Below are positions 10,951 through 20,504 of a stretch of DNA of 64,000 nucleotides, piece by piece. The DNA lies in contig JAPQWV010000418.1 in assembly GCA_027422505.1 (NCBI GenBank), positions 372,001-436,000 on the forward strand. Direction: 5' to 3'. The position numbers and the translations under genes are program-made. How positions within the stretch are numbered: position 1 is the first letter of the stretch; the number at the start of each line of letters is the position of its first letter. The notes below the pieces were generated by a model that was not told where the DNA came from, did no database searches, and worked only from the letters and a program-made list of their open reading frames with translations. The DNA is from Craterostigma plantagineum (lineage: Eukaryota > Streptophyta > Magnoliopsida > Lamiales > Linderniaceae).

Positions 10951-11229
10951 ATGACTGTGGTCATGGATAGGTGGGCAGCTTGGAATGTCAGGGGTTTCAA
11001 TGCCCTACAAAGCAGAGAGAGGTAGCCCTCTTCTGCTGTAAATATGGAATAAACCTTATATGCCTTCTTCAGACTAAAGTGAAAGCAGGTAATGTGAATG
11101 AAGTAATGAACAACAATTTCTTTGGATGGGAATTCTAGCACAACTTGAGTGAGCACCCAAATGGTAGGATAGTGATGGTGTGGAGGGGAGGTATTGAGCT
11201 GGAACTGATACAAAAAACAGCCAAATGAT
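10951..11229 (+). pseudogene. LINE ORF2 endonuclease, N-terminal fragment, copy 1
   Basis: ORF2 begins at ATG 10951 (or 10963) with AAWNVRGFN, the first signature of the AP-endonuclease fold that nicks target DNA. A missing C near 11004 shifts the frame relative to copy 2. The catalytic glutamate of the ETK motif is Gln here (codon 11070-11072, LLQTK). A TAG follows at about 11137. The fragment ends at the duplication junction. Confidence 0.8.
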
Positions 11230-11988
11230 AAAAAATGAGAGAATGCTATATTAGAAACGGAAAGAAAGAATTTGAAGCGGAAAAGAATGCGCTTTTATTG
11301 GAAATATCTAATCTCAAAGCTTCCTCACAAGAAAAGTTAATCTTTAAGCAGGTTAAGAAAGAGAAAGAGCCTTTGAGCACCAATAGATCAAATACTCCAA
11401 TAGAGCAGTTACTTCTACATGTTCGTTAAAGCCCATCAATTTTAGAAGTACAAACTTTGAAAGTGGCTCTTCCTCCGCCAAGAAAATTTTTCACGTAAAT
11501 AATTCAAGTTCTAGCGCACAAACTTCATCGTGTGTTTCAAATGATTCTACTAACTTTTCACTTAAAAAGCCTAGAAATAATTTTCGAAATTCTTATTCTC
11601 ATGTGAAAAATGTGCATTCTCCACGTAGGAATTACGACATTTCTACTTTACATGCTTATCACTCTATTTGCTCGTATTCTTACATGAAGTACCCAGTCAA
11701 TATTCGTTCCGAAAAGCATTTATTATGACTAGGTACTGAGAGAACCTTTACAAGTACACATTCTAGAAGCACATATTCACATGCTAGAATTACTTATCCG
11801 TGTAAAATCAAGCAAAAATGGATTCCTAAGTTGGATATCAAGTCACAAAGTCCTAGTCAAATATGGACTCCTAAGACTACATCTTCGACCAACTTAGGCT
11901 CACAATCTAATTTTACACGATTTTCGACTAACTCGTTTTCTGCTAATAAGGGAGGACCCATACGACAATGGGTACCAAAGTCCCGATA
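11230..11988 (+). pseudogene. copia gag-protease spacer remnant
   Basis: The open piece 11235-11429 is Lys/Glu-rich and likely coiled coil. After a stop the frame continues Ser/Asn-rich, then QKWIPK (about 11814-11832) and RQWVPKSR before a stop at 11986-11988. Repeated WIPK/WVPK boxes just before the protease are a feature of SIRE-like copia polyproteins and also occur in elements A-C. The next bases (12010-12056) resemble the protease phrase YLDSGCS-HMT in broken form. Confidence 0.65.
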
Positions 11989-12060
11989 GTTTTGCAATTT
12001 TCCTCATGTATGGAATTCGACGTAGTGGCTCCACGTACATGATAAAGGGATGAGCCGTGA

Positions 12061-12135
12061 GCTACTACAATTAAGCTTCAATGAGGTATATTTCAAACTT
12101 ACGTATGCATATGAGTTTCGTTGATATATATATAT

Positions 12136-12166
<31 letters not shown>

Positions 12167-14344
12167 CCAATTTTCTTTCAAAACTTTTCAAATGATACAT
12201 TTCGATATGCATTTCATTGCTTTAAATGGTTTGAAAAATTTCAAATGCATATTATGAACGGAAACGGTAAATATTTTTCGATTATTACTTTTAAATGAGC
12301 TTTAATTGAGGGGGAGCTACTCATTATTTAATGAGGAGCAACCTTATATTTTTAAGAAGGAAGCACAAATTTTAATTCTTGAGGGGGAGAAAACTTACAA
12401 TGACTGATTTAAGGGAATGAGATTCTTAATATTCGTCAAGCTAACTACGCAATTTCTAGGGGGATAAAATTGTTTTCGAAGCATTGTTTTTGGGGAGATA
12501 TAAATATAATACTACTATATTAATAATGTACATATATATATATACATATACATATATCCGAAAAAAGAAAGGAAATATGAAAAAGTGAGATATAAAAAAA
12601 AAGAGAAAAAGAAAAAAAAGGAAATATGAAAAAAAACCAAAACAAAAAAGCAAAACAAAAAAAAATCAAATTTGTTTGATATGCTTCCCGGTTTTATTCT
12701 CCCACATCCAAAGATGGACGTACCACGAAGAATCTCGAGCTTTCAAACGGACAAAATTTTCCAAAGACGACGGTGACGATCTAAGTGAGATCAAATGCTC
12801 AGTATTTTCATCGACCGGCCCCGGCTTACTAATTCAGCTAGAGCAACACTTCTCACGTACCCCGGAAGCACGAATTTCATGTTCCTATGGTTCAGTCTAA
12901 TCCGACTTGATCCTAACCCTGGAACGCGTTGGAGCATTTGAGACCAAGCAAGATTATTTCGATGACGCCTAGGAAGTCTTTGAAGACACATCACTCCCTT
13001 ATCTCACATAATATTCGGACCAACCCCCATAGGTACAGGTGCTAATTTTAATTAGCTCCCGGGTAGAAGTCGTCGCATTAGGTCCAACGGCGCATGCACA
13101 ACCGAGACTTACCCACTCGTCTATCTCTTAAAAGATAGGTGTTTCATAAATCACGGGGAACCACGTATGCTATCACCATTTCACTCGGAAACGGGAGATA
13201 TTGAACTAAGTGGTATTCGCCCCGTACCACGCTTTTATTGATCACTCCTGTCTAGTGTGTCCTCACTCCCCAAAATTTTCAAATTTTTAGGACACATACA
13301 CTTTTTAATACACCTAATCTTTGTGATTATGTTAGAACTTCCGTAGACATGTTCTTTTAAAGACATGCTTCTAGGATCGGAAGGAAGTACGACCGTTGCA
13401 ACATCAAAGCAACAACGGTTTCAGCCATCTTCTATGAGCTTTGCTCCTAGTTGATGTCAACGGGACGCCTATGTGGCCCCGGTACTCATTTCGACGGATT
13501 GCCTTTGTGGCTCCATCCGGTTATTACCCACACCGACCTTTTTGTATGTATTTTTCTACCTCCAAATTAAACATGCCGACATCGTTCACACGATTCGCCA
13601 TGAGGGGGAGAAGGGGTTATGCATACACAATCGGTCGGTTCACCTACCAAATTCTGCCGCGCGTACCACTCTGAAACCGGGCTCTCTCACAACGCCACAT
13701 TCAAAGGAAGCTCCGTACAACTTTAAAAAAATCAAAGTAAGAGACGACCTACCTTCTTCTGGAATTAGAGACGCTTCTTCGAGGCCGAACCAGACAACTT
13801 CCATTCGGAGAAGACGAATCTGGCGAAACGGAGAAGATGGCTAAACCCCGGCCCTCTCCTCAATGTTCTCAAGCCCCTTGTTTCCGGAAGAAGAAGCAAG
13901 GACCGAGGACCGAACGACACGTAATTCAAGCATCATCAAGGACTGAAGTTGCCAACCGTGTCCACTGCATCAAGGAGCGAAGTTGCCACCATGTCCACTG
14001 CATCAATGATCGAAGTTGCCAACCGTGTCCACCTCTCCAAACCTCACATCGAACTCCCTGATCTCAACATAAGGTTGACCCAAATAGGGGGAGTTTCGAG
14101 TTTTATGTGCTTTCAACGGGAGAAATGGAACGTGGACTTTCCAAAATTCGGCAAGAACTTCGTACATCTTACGGCATCTGGGAGAAGAACTTCAAAAGAA
14201 GATTCGACGAAAAAGCCGATGCCTAGAAGACCAAGTGAGCTTGAAGACATTCTAAAGAGGAGATTTCAATGACTCGAGGACTTTTTCATTTGCAAGACAA
14301 AGACAACCCGCGCTATATTGGAAATTGGATACAAAGGGAGAGAT
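12061..14344 (+). other. Noncoding 3' region of plus-strand copia element
   Basis: I see no credible gene in these 2.3 kb. Contents: a (TA)n run at 12124-12166, two GAGGGGGAG boxes (12307, 12382) like copia polypurine tracts, A-rich sequence at 12560-12665, short Ser/Arg-rich ORFs without recognisable domains (13441-14272), a near-duplicate phrase containing GAAGTTGCCA at 13947-14022, and a final purine tract ACAAAGGGAGAGAT just before the LTR. Confidence 0.6.
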
Positions 14345-14703
14345 TGTTGGAACTATTTAATTGTATTCAACTAATATAGTTGTCTTAATCTTGCTATACA
14401 AATTAGTAGTCTTGGACTAAATTGTAATTTATCATTGTAGGATTACTTGTGTAAATATACCACGAGGTGGTATATATAAGTGAACTCCTAAGAAAATTAG
14501 GAGTGCGCTTAGTATTGTTTCGGATCGCAAAATTAGAATTGGAAATTTTAAAGAGAAAATTTCAAGCGCCTTTGTGTTCTTCAACGTCGTTTCTCTCTCA
14601 AACCTCAACGTTGGTAAATCTCAATCATAAGTGTTCGAATTCTTCAGATTTACTATCCGATTCTTCGTAATTCGATCTAGGTTGGATATTAGGGGCCCTA
14701 ACA
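14345..14703 (+). repeat. copia 3' LTR (359 bp), unrelated to LTRs of A-C
   Basis: It begins TGTTGGAACT after a polypurine tract and ends CCCTAACA, so it has TG...CA ends. A TATATAAG box (14472-14479) and following sequence suit a plus-strand promoter. The next base (14704) is MULE coding sequence. The 5' partner LTR and target duplication are not in the window. Confidence 0.85.
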
Positions 14704-15740
14704 AAAGGTATGTATGATCAACACACTGTTGATGTTGGTAGGAGAACTTGCAGCTGTAAAAAATGGGATTTATCTGGTATTCCTTGCAAGCATGCGATTT
14801 CTGCTATATGGTGTAGACACGAAGACCCGGAGACTTATGTGCATAAGTTCTACAGTGTTGAATCATACAAAAAATGCTATCAAGGCTCAATTGCACCAAT
14901 AAACAGTGCTGATTTATGGCCTAATCTTCCTTTAGCAGCTCCTCTGCCTCCCATCTATACCAACAATAAACCAGGCAGACCAAAGAAAATGAGAAGAAGA
15001 GAACCTGATGAACCCCCCAGCCAAAATCAAACACATGTCAAGAAGCTGCGAAGGGTGAATAAATGCAGGCTTTGTGGTCAGAGAGGTCATATTGCAAGAA
15101 AATGCAATAAGAGAGATCCACATGAGGTATCTACTGATGTTCCAGCTAATGAGGCTCCACTAGAAGTAGTTCCAGAGATTCCAGCTTATGAGGCTCCACT
15201 AGAAGTAGTTCTAGAGATTCGAGCTAATGAGATTCTGGTGTCACATGAGAATCCATGTTCAAGTACCGGGCCTAGAAAACTTCAGGTAATTTGTAGTTTA
15301 TACTTAAGTATAGATATCATGAATATTGGAATTTTTTAATATTTTTATTTTCAGGTTAAAAAATATTTTGGGATGAGTAGAACAAGAAGCCAAGCAAATC
15401 TCAAGCAACTCAAGTGCAGACTTCAAAGGTAGTTATGTGTGCAACTGGAATCTCAGTAAAGCTTAAGTAATTGTGCTGCATATTCAAATTGTATGACTGT
15501 ATTTTGCAGCTCAAAAGCATAAGAGAGGACAATTTGCAGAATGGTAATTTGGCTTTTGTCAAAAGAGGGAGACCCTATACCACTATCTCAAAATTGAAGG
15601 CTAGTATTGCTCCGAGAGGCAAGATTCATCTAGAGAGCCATAGCCAAAGTTCATCTCAGCCTACTACTGTCAGAAATCCTCCTTTCAAAACTGGAAAGTG
15701 TTGCATTCCTCTCAGCCTTGATGGTCGAATGTTAGTCTGA
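14704..15740 (+). pseudogene. MULE 2 transposase, C-terminal part (SWIM finger + CCHC knuckle)
   Basis: The reading frame enters directly from the LTR edge and runs open to 15339. Around residues 13-35 of the ORF from 14710 is a SWIM zinc finger (CSC, nine residues, CKH), then the MULE signature SYKKCYQGSIAPI, a GRPKKMRRREP basic motif, and a CCHC knuckle (CRLCGQRGHIARKC). This set is typical of the C-terminus of MuDR-type transposases. Two more exons are likely: 15285/15286 is a good donor, 15354/15355 a good acceptor, and a last piece 15510-15740 ends at a stop, though the phase of the second junction does not fit cleanly. The catalytic DDE domain is absent, so the copy is 5'-truncated by the copia insertion and the duplication junction. 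Confidence 0.85.
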
Positions 15741-16262
15741 TATGATGTGCTTTTGTCACAGGCTAGTTTTTGTCATGTAGTTGTTGTGTTGGTTGGTTAG
15801 TTTAAGACTCTAGTTGCTGTGTTTCAGACCTGAAGTTGATGTGGTAACATGTTGTGTTTGACTAGCAAGTTGTGTTAATATGCTATATCAGGATGTTATG
15901 TTAAGCTGGTAATTTTAGTTGCTCCGTTCACCTGTGTTAAGCCGTTGTTTCCGATAGCCCCGTCCCGCGGAAATCATTACCAAAAGCATTACATAAACCA
16001 TTACATAGTGAATAAATCAATCACATAATTCACAAAGCCAACGTTACATAAATCATTGTACAAACCATTGCGGAAACTATTACAGAAACAATTGTAGAAA
16101 CCCTTGCAGAAACCATTACAGAAACCATTGCAAAAGCTAAGATGAAATCATTACACAAACCATTACATAATACTAGCTGATAAACCATCGGATAAACTAT
16201 CAGATAATTCTAGCTGATAAGCATAAAAATTGCTATTATTAATAGTAGCCCCAAGAGTAAAA
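15741..16262. repeat. Interval between convergent genes with degenerate AAACCATTACA repeats
   Basis: No ORF of note. From about 15975 to 16175 the sequence is built of imperfect 11-12-bp units resembling AAACCATTACAG or AAACCATTGCAG, at least a dozen copies. A short GATAAACTATCNGATAA phrase follows. The interval separates the 3' ends of the plus-strand transposase and the minus-strand GRF gene. Confidence 0.7.
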
Positions 16263-16849
16263 TTATGTAATTCTTTCTTCTACAAGATATCTCCAAGGTA
16301 TCACTTTCTCATATTTCTTCACCCTTCTCTTGCAAGGCCCAATATCACTTCCTAACTGCATAATCTTATTCTTACAATCACGTAATTCTTCATCCATTTG
16401 ATTTTTCGACAGATTTTCCAAATTACTTGTGTGATTACCACGGATATTCAATTCTTGTAGGCAATCAATCCTTCCCTTCATGAATATTATAATTTCCTTT
16501 GATCTAGGACTCATCTCCGAATCCCACCACTCGAAAACATTACAACCATTTGACCTCTGCAACAAAATAGATGAATTATATATGTAACCTAATGAAACAT
16601 ATATAAATAATTTCAAAAATAAAAGATAGGAAATCAATTTAAATTATAAATTATGCTTCTAACCCGATAATGATGGCACATCCGAAACCTCCTCCCAGGG
16701 TTTGTAGTCGTCCATGCCGTCAATAGCTGAAGCTCAAATCCACATTTGCAAAATAGAGGTTCGGTCGGAACAATCGCAGGGTTTGCGGGTTCATAGCGTA
16801 GCCTTCTACTGTTAATGGAGCTCGACGAAGCTGAAGATCTACTGCTCAT
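16263..16849 (-). CDS. GRF-type zinc-finger protein, two exons, MULE-associated
   Basis: Exon 1 is 16849-16664 and exon 2 is 16556-16263, with a 107-bp GT-AG intron in phase 0, giving about 159 residues. Both exons are open. After a Ser-rich start (residues 1-15) a GRF finger begins near residue 34: CKCG, then NPGRRFRMC, and, across the intron, NGCNVFEW and DSEMSPRSKEI. The finger is complete only when spliced, which supports the intron. The C-terminal half is Lys/Glu-rich and may form a coiled coil; no membrane segment is seen. GRF fingers bind single-stranded DNA in some nuclear proteins; in plants many small GRF genes are uncharacterised. It faces the MULE 2 transposase tail and lies about 80 bp inside the element's terminal region, so it is probably carried by the MULE. 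Its role is unknown. Confidence 0.8.
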
Positions 16850-16919
16850 GTTTAAATTTCAGAATTTTTTCGGAGAAAAAAAGCCTGACGCGTGCCCGAA
16901 TTTTTGTGCATTTACTCTG

Positions 16920-17132
16920 TTTCAGCCATACCCATTTTTTACTGTTTAGGGAAGGTGAGGAGGGTCACGTGAGCTGCGTGTGCCGTGCTTCCATTTAAAT
17001 TGACGACATAACTAGCGCCGGGACTAATTTGGTTTATTTTTTTATAACATCGGGGACTAAATTGGTCCCCGAAAAACATTGGGGACAAAATTGGTCCATA
17101 GGTTAAACATCGGGGACCAATTTAGGTTTTAT
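16920..17132. repeat. MULE 2 right terminal region with ~30-bp tandem units
   Basis: Four units of roughly 30 bp carry the motif CGGGGACTAAATTGGTCC or close variants, starting at about 17019, 17051, 17081 and 17111. The second unit is itself nearly palindromic. GGGGAC-type ends are common in plant Mutator termini. The right border near 17132 is where similarity to the copia 3' UTR of element B begins. The left terminus of this MULE is not in the window, so TIR pairing and target duplication cannot be shown. Confidence 0.6.
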
Positions 17133-20100
17133 CCGAGCGAGAAAGTATTTCGATTTTAAAATAGTTTTGCGCTATGGAATTTTACGATCGAGAAAATTGA
17201 CAGCGAGAAACTTGGTGAGTCGCCGAGAAAGTTTTCGATCGATAAAATCATCACTGTGCAAGTTTGCGATCGAGATCGTTGAAAAATTAATTTTATCGCT
17301 GCTAAAATTCTCGACCAAGAATGAAAGTGAAATCAACTGTTTGCGACTGTAAGTTTTGCGCTCGAAATTTATTTTGCACCTATTATATCTATTTAGTTCA
17401 GTAATCTTTTCGCTCGCAAAAAATCCTAAAATTCAATTTCTGGATTGTAATTATTTTTCAATCTACGTTATCATTCTTAACGGCTAAGTCAAAAGTTTAG
17501 CGATCAAAAAACTTTTTACAGTGCAAACGGTAGAAATATTGAAATTCAATTGACACTGTTTGTGAGCAAAAAAGTTCTTTGATGCCTTCAAATGGTGATA
17601 TTCCAGATTAAGTCTTACTTCCAATCAAACTCAAATAACGCAGAGAATCAAAATAATCTACCTTAAAACGATCAAGAAACTTCGAAACTAACATAATATG
17701 CAGTATTAAACCTAGATTATGCTAACAGATTGGTCTTTACCCACTGCAAATAAGCATTCGAGTTCTCAGAATATGAACAGACGAGAAATGAACACAGGAT
17801 CATGTGAAATATATCACAATACAGATGCAAATGAGTTTAAATACACGATATTCCCTAAATGAAGTCAAATCTACCTTCCAAAGCCGAAAATCAGAGGAAA
17901 AATCGAAAGATTTGAAGGATTTTGACGTTCGTCTTTTGAGAGAAAAAGCTTTTCGCACGAAAATTTGACTGTTGAATTTTGCGATCTAGGGTTTTAGCGT
18001 GTATTTAGGGATTTTCGATTACAAGCAATGATTTCGTTTAATTGGGCTGATTAGACGTTTTGCGAGACTTAGTGAATTTATGCCCATTACTGTTTACGAT
18101 CGAGAAACTTACGATCGAGAAATTTTCTTTGGTTACTATTTACTTTTCGCTCGACGATTTCGATCGAAAATCAGTTGGTTCCTGTTTAATTTTCGCTCGT
18201 CAATATGAAGGCGAAAATTACAACTTGGTCCCAAAGTCAATTTTCGCTCAAGAAACTGCGAATGAACATTGAGAAATTCGCCCGAGTTTCTCGATGGTAA
18301 ATTTTTCTATGTATGTCAGATTGATCCTAAGTTTAAAGAGTAAACCAAAAAATTGCTCCCCCTAAATATAATATCGAATGTAATTAACTCCCTGTAATTT
18401 TTGAGCGGTGACAACTTGCTCCAAGGCTTGATCATCGAAAACATGTAACACTTAGAGTAAATTATCAAGAATATTTGAGTTAATTTTGGAAGCAATTTTA
18501 CCAATTAGGCTCGGTACCTTTCTGAAAAAAATTTGTTAGATCCAACTCATAAAACAAGTTAGAGATCAAATGATTTAACCGTCAAAATTTTATATAATGC
18601 CGTATACTCCATGTCCGGAATAATTCGTGAAGTCCTCCTCTTTACTTCTGCAAAAAACTTAGAGAAAGAACATCAAGCAAGTTTGGAGTTTAAGACATAT
18701 TATTGTATATGCTCCCCCTCAAATGATGCACCAAAAACGATTTGGTCATGAAAACACATAGAATCAATTGGCACAAACTAAATGAGTAACGCACAATTTA
18801 AACAATTTCACTTAGATACATGGTACCCGAATCATGTATTCAAAATGTTACGCGATGGTATGAGCATAAACAAGTAAAATCGCATTTAATCATTTCAGCG
18901 TAAATGCAAATTAAACTTGCATATCAGACTGTGCGAGAATTCTTTTATACGTATAATTTTTTATCTTAAGCATATTAATATTATTAATAGTATGAGGTCA
19001 GATTATTTTCCTACGATCATTCTCACGCCTAAAAATTTCACACGACACTTGAAAGGATCATATGCCGTCAAGTCATGTCATCAAACTAAAGAGTCCTAAG
19101 TTCATAGTATGATCCATTTCGACAACTCTCACTAGGTTCACTCTAGCACTAGATTATTTTTACTTGGAATTTTTATATTTATATCACTCAAGTCAACACA
19201 AGCAATATTAAGTCAATTTACCTGTGATCGAAGCGTTTTTAATCTTTTACCTATGCGCAAGACCGTCGATTTGGAATCATAGAGACTGTAAGGGGTTTTA
19301 ATTTGGTTCTTGACTTAGAAGGGAAGTTTTATCTTGGAATTGTGGACTAAAGATTTTCTTCCTTTTCTTCGTCGTCTTCTTCACCGACATTTTGATCTTA
19401 TCCATCCTTAAATTTTTCATACTTGATCAAGCTGATGCTCCGCTTCTCTATGAGGCTGAGAGATTATCTAAGGCAAAGTTCTTCACGTTTGTTCTCGGGT
19501 TGATACCGTGCTTCTCTTCTTTTAATCCCTAGAGAGGTTTCAAAGATTATCGATTTGGAGAAGTTCAAAGTTATGGAATTCGAACCCAAGGCCGTGCTCC
19601 TCTTCTCGTTGTCTCGATATAAGACCGGATTATCGTTGGAGAAGTTCACTTCGTGGTGCTCCCTTCCAGCCATTCTGACGAGTATACGAGATTATCGAAG
19701 GAGAAGTTCACAGCAAGATCCATGCCCTCTTCTTATGATTTCAATAATTAGGAAGGCAGGTTCTTTTGGACTATTTATTGTGCGTTGAGCATTCCTCGTG
19801 TTCGTTTCCCATCTCCTTTTGTCATCATTTTCTTCTTTTCTTTTGTCGCCTTTTTCTCCCCCTCCTTTTCTCGTTTATGCAACCCTCTGAAATTTATGAA
19901 TTACGGTTGAAGGCTTGATTGGGATACAAATGAGGAAAAGGATAACGAAGAAGGCTCAAAAGGGATGACTAGAGGAATTATTTCAAGGATGATATTGTCT
20001 CTGTGTAATGCCAAGTGAGGAATTTCCTAAGTGCTCTAATCATTTTCCTACGGAATTAGCGCAAGGTGAGTATTAAGCCAGGAATCACTAGTTAACACAA

Positions 20101-20504
20101 GCAATTGATGTGTGACTCGCTCAAGAATAGATCCATAGAAAAGAAAAATAAAAGGCCAGAATCCTCACTTATGTAAAGTGGCTTTGTGTCTAGTGTAGCA
20201 AACTAGTGACCTTTAGACAAAAGAATGCGACTAGACAGACAATATTAAGCAACAAATCAGTCTCATGTCAGTGAAATCTATTCGTGACGTAGATCGAGCA
20301 TCCTAAAGATATCGTCATGCCCCTAATATTATACTTATATGTATAATATTTTTGTAGTTTTGAATTATTTAGTATTATTATATTTTTATTTTAAAATTGA
20401 AATATTTAACGCAAGATATAACAGTTTTTAGTATAGAAAACACATAGCATAGAGCATGTGAAAGCACATAGATTCACATAGTGCACAAATTACGGGAGGT
20501 TCAA
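17133..20504 (-). other. Element A 3' UTR (noncoding)
   Basis: No gene seen in 3.4 kb. Landmarks from right to left: a block at about 19435-19730 of ~75-bp degenerate repeats (GAGATTATC...GAAGTTC) shared with B (44270-44570) and C (52710-53020); TTCGACAACTCTCACTAGGTTCACTCTAGCACT (start 19118) shared with B; several CTCCCCCT runs (18357, 18713) that read as GAGGGGGAG polypurine tracts on the coding strand; and a dense GATCGAGAAA motif field at 17180-18300. Confidence 0.75.

Larger units (their letters stand above)
1..11229. repeat. Large segmental duplication, copy 1 (right part, truncated by window start)
   Basis: This stretch matches 24786-36051 base for base except for scattered substitutions and small indels. 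Position 1 pairs with 24786, and the last shared base is 11229, paired with 36051. The order and orientation of every element inside (copia gag, LTR, DNA element, MULE, MITE, microsatellite, copia UTR, LINE) is the same in both. Similarity ends sharply: copy 1 runs from LINE endonuclease sequence straight into the interior of an unrelated plus-strand copia element, while copy 2 continues the LINE. The left end is not in the window. Confidence 0.95.
9700..11229 (+). mobile_element. LINE (plant L1-type), copy 1, truncated at duplication breakpoint
   Basis: It contains ORF1 (DUF4283 plus zinc knuckle) and the first part of the ORF2 endonuclease, in the normal plant L1 order. The 5' end is placed near 9700, just before a pyrimidine-rich stretch and the first ATG (9726), where copia UTR similarity ends. 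Sequence after 11229 is not LINE. Confidence 0.85.
11230..14703 (+). mobile_element. Ty1/copia element, plus strand, 3' portion with 3' LTR and internal deletion
   Basis: This is a copia element of a different family from A-C. It runs gag spacer (11230-11988), a protease motif remnant (about 12010-12056), then noncoding sequence and a 3' LTR (14345-14703). Integrase and reverse transcriptase are missing, so pol was deleted. The left edge at 11230 is not an LTR but the duplication junction. The LTR end abuts the second MULE transposase in frame with its coding sequence, so the element probably inserted there. Confidence 0.75.

Noticed and set aside
10185..11213. Minus-strand ORFs opposite the LINE (also 35005-36238, 37809-38453)
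   Set aside because: They are shadows of DUF4283, endonuclease and RT coding on the plus strand.
13441..14272. Arg/Ser-rich ORFs as a separate gene
   Set aside because: They lie in the noncoding 3' region of a deleted copia element, overlap one another in different frames and show no domain.
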